24,342 nt of DNA, from positions 1 through 24,342 of the forward strand of contig MSXM01000008.1 of NCBI GenBank assembly GCA_002083565.1, written 5' to 3'. The stretch is from Nitrospira sp. ST-bin4. GTDB taxonomy: Bacteria > Nitrospirota > Nitrospiria > Nitrospirales > Nitrospiraceae. Position numbers and translations under genes: made by a program. A model generated the notes under the pieces. That model was not told the DNA's origin, did not search any database, and was given only the letters and a program-made list of their open reading frames with translations. Shown here piece after piece: positions 6,962 to 15,800 of the stretch. How positions within the stretch are numbered: position 1 is the stretch's first letter; the number at the start of each line of letters is the position of its first letter.

Positions 6962-7324
6962 ATGGTGACGCATCCGCAACAAGGGATAACAGCAATAATT
7001 CTGACACTTGCCCTTGCAAGCACGGGCATACTTCATGCTGAGCCACGCGCCAACGAACGTATCGCCTTGGCACTTTCCGGACAGAATTGCTCACTACACC
7101 GTCAGGCCATTGCCAAGACGCTGTCTCAAGTCCCCGGAGTCATACGCATCGATATGGATCTCATCGATGGGCACGTCTTGATCGACCGGATTCAAGATGA
7201 GCGAACAGCGGCGGACTTCCAAACCATCATCAATGGCGTCCTCCCATCGGATGCTCAATGCCGCGCCGAAGTCATGGAATCCTGCATCTCGGCGGATCCA
7301 ATGCCGCCAAGCCACGGCCACTAG
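6962..7324 (+). CDS. Exported HMA-like (heavy-metal-associated) small protein
   Basis: The start is uncertain. ATG 6962 gives 120 residues, but AAGGA at 6944-6948 is better spaced for the TTG codons at 6953 or 6956. All give the same protein apart from up to three residues. A signal peptide (GITAIILTLALASTGILHAE, ending about residue 27) is followed by one ferredoxin-like HMA fold: IALALSGQNCSLHRQAIAKTL, then VPGVIRIDMDLIDGHVLI. The usual metal motif GMxCxxC is altered to GQNCSLH, so Cys43 and His46 would be the ligands. The C-terminus adds two Cys, two Met and two His (CRAEVMESCISADPMPPSHGH region). A periplasmic copper or other soft-metal binding role next to NirK is possible. Its own transcription start must lie after the upstream terminator. 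Confidence 0.72.
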   Translation: MVTHPQQGITAIILTLALASTGILHAEPRANERIALALSGQNCSLHRQAIAKTLSQVPGVIRIDMDLIDGHVLIDRIQDERTAADFQTIINGVLPSDAQCRAEVMESCISADPMPPSHGH

Positions 7325-7641
7325 CTCGGATTCGGCGAAACAAATACCAAGACCCGGAGCCGTTCTCCGGTATGGTTCTTCACCCCATGCTCTTCGCCTG
7401 CTGGAGCCAGTGTCGCTTGTCCTGCTCCTAACACCTGTTTCTCTGCTCCGACCTGAAAGGTCCCCTGCCCTTCAAGAACCAGATAGACTTTGTCCTGGCC
7501 GCTATGTACATGCCCCTGTTGTTCCTGCCCCGGCTCGAAACAATACACATCGCAGAAGAATCGCTCCGTCTGAAACAAATTGTTCTTCTTCATCTTCTCA
7601 CTGCTGAATCGCTGACAATCCGCAAGGTTCATTACCTTCAT
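7321..7641 (-). CDS. Single-domain cupin protein
   Basis: The 106-residue protein is a small cytoplasmic cupin barrel. Motif 1 is HVHSGQDKVYLVLEGQG with His44, His46 and Asp50 (Glu is more usual at the last place). Motif 2, GAGQATLAPAGEEHGVKN, matches the G-x5-P-x-G-x2-H-x3-N consensus exactly, with His85. These residues should hold one divalent metal. The substrate is unknown; family members include dioxygenases, isomerases and sensors. The ATG at 7641 lies about 9 bases after AAGAAAGG. The stop codon overlaps that of the convergent HMA-like gene in one CTAG palindrome (7321-7324), with no terminator between them. Confidence 0.85.
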   Translation of the reverse strand: MKVMNLADCQRFSSEKMKKNNLFQTERFFCDVYCFEPGQEQQGHVHSGQDKVYLVLEGQGTFQVGAEKQVLGAGQATLAPAGEEHGVKNHTGERLRVLVFVSPNPS

Positions 7642-7728
7642 CGCTACAGACCTTTCTTCACTGATACACGCTGCCTCTCAGCTTGCAACGACAGTAGGCC
7701 GTAGTAGACAGATCCTGCCGACTACCGA

Positions 7729-8169
7729 TTAGGGCAACCGCGACAAGGCTTTCTGATAGGAGCCCTTAATCTCGTCTAACGCAGTATCCACTGTGGTTTT
7801 TATGGTATGCCATTTTGCATCTGTCGCATCCCGTAAGGCATCCAACTTATCCTTGGCCGCTTCTTTTTTCTTATCCAGCTCATCGATGGACTTCTGAAGT
7901 TCCGCCCTGGTTGATGCCGAGACGTTCCGCGCTTTGCCTCGCAAGGTCTCGATTTGACGTTGAATAGCAGATAACTCCTCCTGAGCCTTCCGTTGAAACG
8001 CGTCTTTCTGCTGGGCCGTATACTCTTTCGCCGCCTCGACCGTCTCTTGAGCCTCCTTGGCTATAGTCTCTGCGCCAGCTAGTGAATCGGGCGCCATTCC
8101 AAGATCCAGTACAACCCAGACACACACAATCCAGAGCGCCTGCAACAACCATGGAAGTTGAGTCATCAT
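7729..8169 (-). CDS. Exported coiled-coil protein, sll1863-like
   Basis: The 146-residue protein begins with a hydrophobic segment (LPWLLQALWIVCVWVVLDLG, about residues 5-24) that acts as signal peptide or membrane anchor. From residue 33 on it is almost wholly charged helix with heptad-like spacing: EAAKEYTAQQKDAFQRKAQ, then LDKKKEAAKDKLDALRDATDAKW. The repeat-like pattern with a conserved W and the IKTTVDTALDEIKGSYQKAL ending recall the sll1863 family of stress-response proteins. AGAGGAG five bases before ATG 8169 sets the start; the second ATG at 8166 is also possible. The function is unknown; a periplasmic or membrane-associated stress role is inferred. Confidence 0.75.
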   Translation of the reverse strand: MMTQLPWLLQALWIVCVWVVLDLGMAPDSLAGAETIAKEAQETVEAAKEYTAQQKDAFQRKAQEELSAIQRQIETLRGKARNVSASTRAELQKSIDELDKKKEAAKDKLDALRDATDAKWHTIKTTVDTALDEIKGSYQKALSRLP

Positions 8170-8350
8170 TCTTTCTCCTCTACTTTGATCTTCTGCCGAT
8201 CTACGCAGAAAGTATAGTCAACCGGATTTGCAAAGTCATCCGGACTTGGCGGATAGATTCCCTGCCCGCCTCGCTAAACTTTCGACCGTAACAACCGAGA
8301 AAGGAACATATCAGAGCATACCTGAGACAAAGCGAGAAGGAGCAGTGACC

Positions 8351-9214
8351 GTGCCCCCTGAATCTCCGACAGCATCAACACCGATCGAACAACTGGAGCA
8401 AGCGCTGATCAAGAAGCTGGAGCGCGGCGAGATCGAACTGCCGTTGCTGCCTCAGGTGGCCAGCCAAGTGATGGCCCTTACCTCTGATCCGTCCGCCGAC
8501 GCCGCCAAACTGTCTTCCCTCATCCACCAAGACCAGGCCTTAGCCGCACACGTGCTGCGCATCGCCAATTCCCCCGCTTATATGCCCAGAAGCCCCGTCG
8601 CCTCACTTCAGCATGCCGTCGCCATGCTGGGGATCAATTTGCTGTCTGAAATCGCGTTTACCACATCGTTGAAAGCCGGCGCGTTTCAGGTGCCGGGCCA
8701 TGAAGACACGGTCAAGCAGTTATGGCGGCACTCACTGGCCAGCGGCGCCTTTGCAAAAGAGGTCGCTCGAACCAGACGCGTGAACGTCGAAAGCGCCTTT
8801 CTCTGCGGACTGTTGCACGGAATCGGGAAACCTGTCGTCCTCCGTACGGCGGCGACGGTTGCGCGTGAGCAACAGATCCAGGCCGACACGTCGATATTTC
8901 AGTTCGTGATCGACGGCTATCATTCGCGTGTGGGATGCCTCATCGCCGAGAAGTGGAGCCTCCCCAAGCAAGTCGTTGAGGTCATTCAATACTATGGTGA
9001 TTACGACCATGCCACATCCAGCCGCCAGGAGTGCATGCTCACCTGTGTCGCCGATCGACTGGCCACTCACATCCTCGCCCCGGATGCCATGCCGGAAGAA
9101 CAGCTGCGAGACCATCCGGTGTTTGCAGAATTAAACCTCTATCCCAACGACGTCGACCAACTCCTGGCTGGTAAGGACAAGGTGCTGGCCATAGTGAACA
9201 CGTTGAACTTATGA
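8351..9214 (+). CDS. HDOD-domain protein
   Basis: I choose GTG 8351, eight bases after AAGGAG (8337-8342), giving 287 residues. GTG 8345 would be only two bases from it, and the open frame continues upstream to a TTG at 8228 without protein-like sequence. The HDOD domain starts at about residue 20 (ELPLLPQVASQVMALT) and includes AAKLSSLIHQDQALAAHVLRIANSPAY, AVAMLGINLLSEIAFT and GLLHGIGKPVVL. The last motif has HG where true HD phosphohydrolases have HD, as usual for HDOD proteins, so it is probably a non-catalytic signalling scaffold. Its TGA overlaps the ATG of the transhydrogenase gene by four bases, which implies coupled translation. Confidence 0.92.
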   Translation: MPPESPTASTPIEQLEQALIKKLERGEIELPLLPQVASQVMALTSDPSADAAKLSSLIHQDQALAAHVLRIANSPAYMPRSPVASLQHAVAMLGINLLSEIAFTTSLKAGAFQVPGHEDTVKQLWRHSLASGAFAKEVARTRRVNVESAFLCGLLHGIGKPVVLRTAATVAREQQIQADTSIFQFVIDGYHSRVGCLIAEKWSLPKQVVEVIQYYGDYDHATSSRQECMLTCVADRLATHILAPDAMPEEQLRDHPVFAELNLYPNDVDQLLAGKDKVLAIVNTLNL

Positions 9215-10626
9215 GCACATCGACCGCCTTTGACATTATTGTGATCGGAGCCGGCCCCGCCGGCCAGAAAGCGGCCATCCAGGGCGCCAAGGCGGGAAAG
9301 CGCGTGGCGCTCATCGAACGTGAACGGGGCATCGGAGGCAGCTGTGTCTACCGCGGAACGATTCCCAGCAAAACGTTGAGAGAAAGCGCACTCCAACTCG
9401 ATCGGCTCAAATCCGCCGGTGCGGCCTTCGACTTCAGCCTGAAACCGGACATCCAAATCGCAACATTACTCAGCCGGCTGGAAGATGTCATCTCGGCTCA
9501 TGACACCTTCATGAGCCGGCAGCTCAGGCGCAACGGCATTTCGTTGCTTCACGGACGCGCCGGCTTTCTCGACGCGCACACCATCGAGATGCTGACGGTC
9601 GACGGAGGTCGCCAATCATTGACCGCCGACGCCATTATTCTGGCCACTGGCTCGCGTCCCCGGAATCCGGAAAACATTCCCGTCGATCACGAACACATTC
9701 TCGACAGCGACTCACTCCTGTCGATGATCTACCTGCCCCGCTCGTTGACGATCATCGGCGGCGGCGTCATCGGATGCGAGTATGCCTCGATTTTTGCGCT
9801 GCTGGGGACGCAGGTCACGCTGATCGACCGCGCCTCCTCCCCGCTTCAATTCATGGACCATGAACTCGTGACCCATTTCGTGAAACTTTTCGAACAGCAA
9901 GGCGGGCGCTATCTGGGAGGGCAGCAGATCCTGGAGGTTCGGTGGGACGGCGCCGCTCATGTCGTCACGACGTTGAAAGATAACCCTCCGGTCAAGAGCG
10001 AGAAGCTTCTGGTCGCGCTGGGCCGGCAAGCCAACATCGAAGATCTCAATTTGTCGGCGGCAGGGCTCACGGCTACGGAGAAAGGCACGGTCTCAGTCAA
10101 CCAGTTCTGCCAGACGGATGTCCCGCACATCTACGCCGTCGGCGACATGGTCGGAGCTCCGGCACTCGCCTCAAAAGCGATGGAACAAGGGCGCAGAGCT
10201 GCCAGGCATGCCCTGAACCTGCCGGTCGGCGATGCCGCGTCGACCATCCCCCTTGGAATCTACACCATTCCTGAAATGGCCAGCATCGGTCTCGATGAAG
10301 AGGCTGCCCGTGAACGCTACCGAAATCCACTCATCGGGCGGGCAAAGTTTGAAGAAGTCGCCAGAGCGCAGATATCGGGGGCCGGCCAAGGCCTCCTCAA
10401 AATGGTGGCAGACCCCTCAGGCGAGCAGCTGCTCGGTGTGCAGATCGTAGGCGATTCAGCGACAGAATTGGTGCATGTCGGACAATCCGCACTTCAGCAG
10501 GGCGCCAACATCGAATTCTTTATCGACAACATTTTCAACTTTCCCACCTATGCCGAGACCTATCGTATCGCCGCGTTGGACATCCTCGGGCAAGCGGCCA
10601 AACGCAAGACCGCTGAAGCCGCATAG
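9211..10626 (+). CDS. sthA: Soluble pyridine nucleotide transhydrogenase-like flavoprotein
   Basis: This 471-residue enzyme of the glutathione reductase/lipoamide dehydrogenase superfamily binds FAD and moves hydride between NAD(H) and NADP(H). An FAD Rossmann motif GAGPAG is at residues 13-18, an NAD(P) Rossmann motif GGGVIG lies mid-protein, and the second FAD motif is IYAVGDM. The redox-site region reads GGSCVYRGTIPSK: Cys45 is present but the second Cys is Thr50, so the disulfide of lipoamide dehydrogenase cannot form. The C-terminal NFPTYAETYRIAAL also matches SthA and not the His-Glu pair of lipoamide dehydrogenase. It overlaps the HDOD gene by ATGA. The 93 bases to the convergent PilZ gene are C-rich with no clear terminator. 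Confidence 0.9.
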   Translation: MSTSTAFDIIVIGAGPAGQKAAIQGAKAGKRVALIERERGIGGSCVYRGTIPSKTLRESALQLDRLKSAGAAFDFSLKPDIQIATLLSRLEDVISAHDTFMSRQLRRNGISLLHGRAGFLDAHTIEMLTVDGGRQSLTADAIILATGSRPRNPENIPVDHEHILDSDSLLSMIYLPRSLTIIGGGVIGCEYASIFALLGTQVTLIDRASSPLQFMDHELVTHFVKLFEQQGGRYLGGQQILEVRWDGAAHVVTTLKDNPPVKSEKLLVALGRQANIEDLNLSAAGLTATEKGTVSVNQFCQTDVPHIYAVGDMVGAPALASKAMEQGRRAARHALNLPVGDAASTIPLGIYTIPEMASIGLDEEAARERYRNPLIGRAKFEEVARAQISGAGQGLLKMVADPSGEQLLGVQIVGDSATELVHVGQSALQQGANIEFFIDNIFNFPTYAETYRIAALDILGQAAKRKTAEAA

Positions 10627-10719
10627 CCGGCTCCATCCCCTTGCCCCCTGCCCCCTTGCCTACGACAGGCCCTCACAGTCAGACGCATCTGCATCAACCA
10701 GGATCAGCGCAGCAGATCG

Positions 10720-11070
10720 TTACAATGCCTCCTCGGCCTGATTCTCTCGTTCGTAGGGTTCCGCTTCCAGCTCCTTCACCACATGCTGAAGCCTGGCCCA
10801 CCCGTCCGGGGTAAGATCGACAAACTCCAATCCAAAGAAATCGTCACGGCACCAGCGAACGATGGCTCTTTTGACCTGAAGCGGCGGCTCTTCGTCTGAC
10901 ACTTCAATGCGCATTTCGATTTCTGTCCCCGAGTGTACGTGAGTGCTGCTGAAGACTCTGCAGCCTCGAATGGACAGATCTCCAAGGATACCAACGCCGG
11001 AAACGATATTGGTGGAACTGAAGGAACTCCGGAATTGAACGGGAAAGCGAGCGTCTTTTCTATTCTCCAT
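10720..11070 (-). CDS. PilZ-domain protein, likely c-di-GMP binding
   Basis: The 116-residue protein is a lone PilZ domain. It has both nucleotide-contacting motifs: RKDAR (RxxxR, residues 4-8) and DLSIRG (DxSxxG, residues 31-36). Strands such as GTEIEMRIEV and IVRWCRDDFFGLEFVDL complete the barrel. It probably acts in the cytoplasm as a c-di-GMP receptor adaptor, with no output domain of its own. GAGG lies nine bases before ATG 11070. It follows the RtcB fragment by 28 bases on the same strand and may be read from the M24 peptidase promoter. Confidence 0.9.
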   Translation of the reverse strand: MENRKDARFPVQFRSSFSSTNIVSGVGILGDLSIRGCRVFSSTHVHSGTEIEMRIEVSDEEPPLQVKRAIVRWCRDDFFGLEFVDLTPDGWARLQHVVKELEAEPYERENQAEEAL

Positions 11071-11098
11071 ACGCCAAACCTCGTGCGGGGATGTCGGG

Positions 11099-11470
11099 TT
11101 ACCCCTTTATATTGCCGATGGGCCGTAATTCCGCCACTACTTTTGTGATTCCCGCCCGATCAACCGATGCGACGACGTCCGAAATATTCTTGTAGGCAAA
11201 GCCTGCCTCTTCGGCAAGGCCCGACATGGAGACCGCCTTCACCATAATGCCCTGTTGCTGCATCTGCTGCTGAAGCTGCTCTCCGCGAATCGCCCGCTTC
11301 GCCTGCGTACGCGACATCGTACGTCCGGCCCCATGCATCGTCGACGCGAACGTGTCGCGCACCGCAGTCTCAGTCCCTGCGAGCAAATAGGACCCGGTTT
11401 GCATCGACCCGCCGCAAATAACCGGCTGGCCTGTCGCACGATCACGGAGCGAAAAATCGATGCGCCACAT
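11099..11470 (-). pseudogene. rtcB: C-terminal fragment of RNA ligase RtcB
   Basis: The frame encodes the last quarter of RtcB: GQPVICGGSMQTGSYLLAGTE, then STMHGAGRTMSRTQAKRAIRG, GLAEEAGFAYKNISDVV and ending LRPIGNIKG. Full RtcB has about 400-480 residues. Here about 340 N-terminal residues, with most metal ligands, are missing, and the M24 peptidase gene sits in their place. The fragment keeps His46 in HGAGR, the residue that takes GMP in Pyrococcus RtcB (His404). Unexpectedly, GGAG lies four bases before ATG 11470, so a 123-residue product (MWRIDFSLRDRATG start) could be made. An upstream TTG at 11518 overlaps the peptidase stop. I read it as a remnant, possibly still expressed. Ligase activity is very unlikely without the rest of the enzyme. 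Confidence 0.75.
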
Positions 11471-11514
11471 TTCGCTCCTAGCCGGTGAGACTCTGCGGGG
11501 CCTGCGTATCGGAA

Positions 11515-12669
11515 TCAAGGCTCTTGAAGTTCGAACGACTTAGGAAAGTCGGTGAGATTGCGACAGCCATCCTTCGTCACTAAGACCATGTCCTCGATTC
11601 TCACCGCGCCTAAACCCGGGTAATAGAGTCCCGGTTCAACCGTGACAACATGGCCTTCTTGCAGAAGAGAACCGGTTCGACTGATGCGCGGCGCTTCATG
11701 AATATCCAACCCCACGCCATGGCCGGTTCCATGAAAATACCCTTGCATGCGCCCGTTCACCAAGCCGGTCTTATACCCCGCCTTGTCGAATCGCGCACAG
11801 ATCCCTTGATGAATCTTCATCCCATCGGCGCCATCCTTGACCTTCTCAATGGCTTCTTCTTGAGCGTCCTTGACGGTTTGGTACAGCCGTTTCAGGTCCG
11901 GAGTCGGCGCCCCCCGAACAATTGTGCGGGACATATCGGCAAAATACCGGCTGGTGGCCGACCTGGGAAACACATCAAAAATGATGCTGCGCCCTGCGGG
12001 CAACGGGCCGCTGCCTTCATTGTGAGGATCGCAGGCCTGTTCCCCTCCGGCCACGATCGTGTGCTGAGCGACACAGTCCCGCTCCATCAGCTTCACGTTG
12101 ATCAGCTTCTTAATCCGCTCAGACGTCAACACCTCTCCGTCGAGATGGAGCCAGCCCCGCTCGATCGTCGCCCGTCGGACAGTCTCAAACGCCGCCGCAA
12201 CGGCGTCTTCCGTAGCGCGCTGCGCTGTTTCGATGTGGCGAATTTCGTCGGCGGTTTTCACCACCCGTTGCTCATAAAATGGATCCCGCTTGGGTTTCAG
12301 GCTATACCCGAGTTCCTGGAGCCTGGTGGCATGGATGAATGGGAAATTCGCCGGAACCAAGAGCCGGCGAATTTTGAATTCTTTTAACACCACATGCACG
12401 ATATCGACCGTTGTCGGATCTTTGATGCCCTGCGCTTTTGCTTTCTGTTCGAGCTCGGAATAGGACAAGACGCGGTCAACCGAGGCCTGAGCCCTGGCAC
12501 GATCCATTTCAAGATCGCTCATTACCAGCAAGCGTTCCCCCTTGATCTCCATATAGATGAAAGAGTCCGGCGCGATAAATCTGGTGGCGTAATAAAGGTT
12601 CGAGTCCTGTTCGCTCGCAGCAATAAAGAGCGTCGCAATTTCAGGTTGAGAAACGGCAGCGCGTTTCAT
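11515..12669 (-). CDS. M24-family Xaa-Pro aminopeptidase
   Basis: The 384-residue cytoplasmic metallopeptidase probably removes N-terminal residues before proline. Residues about 1-135 are the creatinase-type N-terminal domain (ASEQDSNLYYATRF). The pita-bread catalytic domain follows, with all five metal ligands: Asp232 (FDVFPRS), Asp245 (FADMSRT), His317 (GTGHGVGLDIHE), Glu345 (VTVEPGLYY) and Glu359 (VRIEDMV). DVFPRSATSRYFAD departs slightly from the usual DxGxxxxGYxxD but keeps both aspartates. The ATG at 12669 has no obvious ribosome binding site. A good promoter lies 82 bases upstream. The RtcB fragment and PilZ gene follow on the same strand. Confidence 0.92.
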   Translation of the reverse strand: MKRAAVSQPEIATLFIAASEQDSNLYYATRFIAPDSFIYMEIKGERLLVMSDLEMDRARAQASVDRVLSYSELEQKAKAQGIKDPTTVDIVHVVLKEFKIRRLLVPANFPFIHATRLQELGYSLKPKRDPFYEQRVVKTADEIRHIETAQRATEDAVAAAFETVRRATIERGWLHLDGEVLTSERIKKLINVKLMERDCVAQHTIVAGGEQACDPHNEGSGPLPAGRSIIFDVFPRSATSRYFADMSRTIVRGAPTPDLKRLYQTVKDAQEEAIEKVKDGADGMKIHQGICARFDKAGYKTGLVNGRMQGYFHGTGHGVGLDIHEAPRISRTGSLLQEGHVVTVEPGLYYPGLGAVRIEDMVLVTKDGCRNLTDFPKSFELQEP

Positions 12670-12750
12670 GAACAGAAGAACGGATGGTGAGAGATAACCA
12701 TGCGGCCTGATACAGGCATGTGTGTCTGAGTCCTCAACATTGTGAAGCGG

Positions 12751-12779
12751 ATGCTAGCATGGGGGCGGGAGTCGGTCAA
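12751..12779 (-). promoter_or_regulatory. Extended -10 promoter of the M24 peptidase gene
   Basis: On the minus strand TTGACC (12779-12774) and TAGCAT (12756-12751) are 17 bases apart. TGC precedes the -10, forming an extended -10. The expected RNA start near 12744 leaves a leader of about 75 bases. Confidence 0.65.
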
Positions 12780-12780
12780 G

Positions 12781-12800
12781 AATAAGGCTCCGTCACGGAG
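12781..12800 (-). terminator. Weak hairpin around the AsmA-like stop codon
   Basis: On the minus strand CTCCG-TGA-CGGAG folds with the stop codon as its loop and is followed by CCTTATTCTT. The stem is only five pairs, so termination would be partial. The -35 box of the peptidase promoter begins right after it. Confidence 0.3.
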
Positions 12801-15800
12801 TGGGGGGAGATGATTCAGACGGCAGCGCAACATCCGGCGCAGGAGTCTTGCCCTCTTCATCCGACGTCGCGAGATCAATCGGAAGCGTCAGCGTATTCGT
12901 CAGCACATCGACCGCAAGCTGGGCCAGCCCGGACAGACCCGATGCAAAGGACTTCACCGGCATGTAGGTGACATCGGGATTTTCGACCGCCCCCTTGACG
13001 GAAAATATCGCCGTCGCCAACCCCTTCCGTTCACCGGCAAGAATCCGGCCGAAGAGAGGAATGGTCTTGATGAATTGCGAGTAAGATCCAAATGGACTCA
13101 CCGCCATGACGAGATCCAGCTGATCGGTCGGCAAATCGTACTGGCCCGCCGCCGTGAGCTTCAGAATCGGACTGTCCATAATCATGTTGTCGGTCTGAAA
13201 CACGCCGTTCTGGATCACAACCGTCCCGGAAATTTTGTTGTACGGCAGCCCCTCCCTTTCAAGGTCCATTTTTCCCTGCAAGACGACCGGAAGGTTCAAG
13301 AGACGGATGATTTTCCATACCGCCCGCTCGCTTGATTTGAGAATGTGCCCTTTTTCCAATAACATCTCGGCCTTCCCGTTGAGCGACGGATAGACCCCAT
13401 GGGGATTGCGGCCATGCCCTCGAAGAGAGCCGCTCAGCCGCATATTCCCCGTCACACCAGTCACATGGCCATCCGTGAATTGCAACAGATCGTTGACCGG
13501 CAAACCGGTGGCGCGGAACGAGACGTCCATTTCCACCGGCGTCTTTCTGGACAGTTGGGCCACGAGCCGCCCGGCGACTTGCCCGTGGGCCGATTCGCCG
13601 GAAATACGATCGACATCGAGCACCCCGTCCTGAATGTTCACGCGCGCCGACAGCCCGCCGAACTTCATGTGCTTGTAGTGACCGCGCGCGATTGCCGCAG
13701 CCATCGTCACCCGGCTCGTCGCCGCCAAGTCTTCAAGAAATTCCCGCACAACCGACCGGTCCCCCTTGGGAATCAACAGATCCAGATCCAGCTGATTCGA
13801 CTCGATCTTGCCGGTGATCACCGGCTTGGCCGTCCAGTTTTTGACCGTGGCCTCCAAGGCCACATCGCTGTCATGGATCTTGAACGACAATCGTTTGATC
13901 TCGGCGCCGTTACGCACCAGCTTGACACGGGCATAGAGATCCTGGATGGGGCCCTCCGCGCCTCCGGCCATCAAGCCGTTCGTCAGCGCCATCCACCCGG
14001 TAATCCGCCAGGCTTGCCAATCCTTGCCCTTTCCTTTGACGTCAAGAGAGACTTCTATATTTCCGGCCTCAAAACCGCTCTTTGAAATCCACTCCGGCAC
14101 TCGAGACAGGGACAAGGCCCCGGTCGTCACTGAAGCATCGATACTGAATGGATCGCCCAACCGCATACTTCCCTTGGCCGGAATCCGGATCGACGGCAGA
14201 ATCAGCTCCACCCGGTTCACCGTCAGGGCGTCGGCCTTGGTCGCGTCGCCCTCGAATGCGATGGTTGCCGGCGCGCCGATGGGCTTTTCGCCCAAAACCG
14301 GCAGAATGAACATCGACTCATCGAACACGACCGTGCCGCGGAGGTGAGGCGCCGCCGTTGAGCCGGACAGTGTGACGGCCGCTCCGATAATGCCTTCGAA
14401 TGAACCAGGCGGCACGGCGCCTCCGGACACCAGGCTCATCAGATGTGCGGCATCCCCTCGCGCCTGAACAGAGACATCGTGAAATACGCTCGCGCTTCCA
14501 CCGGTGATCGTCCCGTGAACCTGCACCGCCACATCTCCGAGGTCGCCGGTCACTTCCTCGAGTTGCGTCGATCCCTCAGCCAAGATGAATCGCCCTTGCA
14601 GCCCCGTGAGCCGTTCCGGCAGCGCTGAATGAGTCAGGCTCACGGATTGAACCGTAATCTCTCCTCCGGCAAAGGTAATGCCTCCCGGCTGGGTCAACGC
14701 GCCGACGAGGCGGAAGGTGGGCCGGGCCGTGCCTTCCACATCCCGAACTCCGGCCATCACCTGCGTCAATCGTTCAACCTTCATTGTTTCGGCCAGAAAA
14801 TCTACCAGATGCAATGCCGTCATCTCGCCCGTCACTTCCAATTCAAGCCAGGGACCTGCCTCAAGAAACGAGACGACGGCCTTTCCATCCGTCAACCTGA
14901 TCGTGCCATAGCTCCCCGTCACACCGGTGATGCGCATGCGTCCGGGCTCCACGAACACCACCGCCGCCAGATCGCTCGCCGCCACACGGTCCCGGCCGAT
15001 CAGGCCCCGCGCCTCCTGGATACGGAACTCTCCCGTCACCGAAAGCGCGGCCTCGGCCGAGGCGGTCCCGGTCAGCGTCGCATTCATCACCTGTACCTTG
15101 CCATCGACCTGCCGATCGGCCAACCACGCAGACATCTGCGGGTCGATCCACGCAGTCGGCACGGTATTGAGCAATTGCGCCAATGACACCAGCGAACTGC
15201 TGAGGGTGATCGCAAACGTGGGTTGCACCGTCATGAGGCCTGCGAGGTTCGCTTTTCCGGTCAGTGCCATTTCGTTCAGACGCGCTGAGAGATCGGACAG
15301 CACCAGGTCATACCCGGCCACCCCAGGCATCACTCGTACCACGCCTTGGAGATTCACCAGACCCTGCAGACGATCCGGAATCGGGCGAGCACCGATAAAA
15401 TCCGCCGCGGCGCGCAGGTCCAAATTTGACGCGTCGAGACGGCCATCGAACTGAAACAATGGGGCCGGCTCGTGGGGCGCGTTACCGATGAGCGACACCG
15501 GCTTTTCCGCGTGTTTGATCACACCGTCCAGGGAAACAGCCGACACACCGGCAGCACTCGGATGGACAGCCGAGAGATGGAGTTCAGCTATCCCACGATT
15601 CGGCCGAACCAGCAATTTTGCATCGACTCGCTCAAGGGGGAGCGACCGTACGCCATCCGTTCTGGAGGCATCAATCACCGTGACCGTGCCATTGATAAGC
15701 GTTACCTCCCGAATCATAAATATTCGAGCCATTGCTTCCAGTGTGTGCTGTCCGGTGTTCTCGTACCCCTTTAACCCTTCCGGGAGGTTCCACGAACCCG

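Noticed and set aside
8211..8221. TATACT directly next to TTGACT on the minus strand upstream of the coiled-coil gene
   Set aside because: The two motifs overlap and cannot act as one promoter. No good -35 lies 17 bases above the TATACT, so I did not list it.
11650..12387. A 245-codon plus-strand frame opposite the M24 peptidase gene
   Set aside because: It lies entirely inside a gene with all five catalytic ligands on the other strand, and its translation is not protein-like.
13399..15186. Plus-strand frames of 180-230 codons opposite the AsmA-like gene
   Set aside because: They are rich in Arg, Pro and His with no family resemblance, as expected for shadow frames of a long GC-rich gene.
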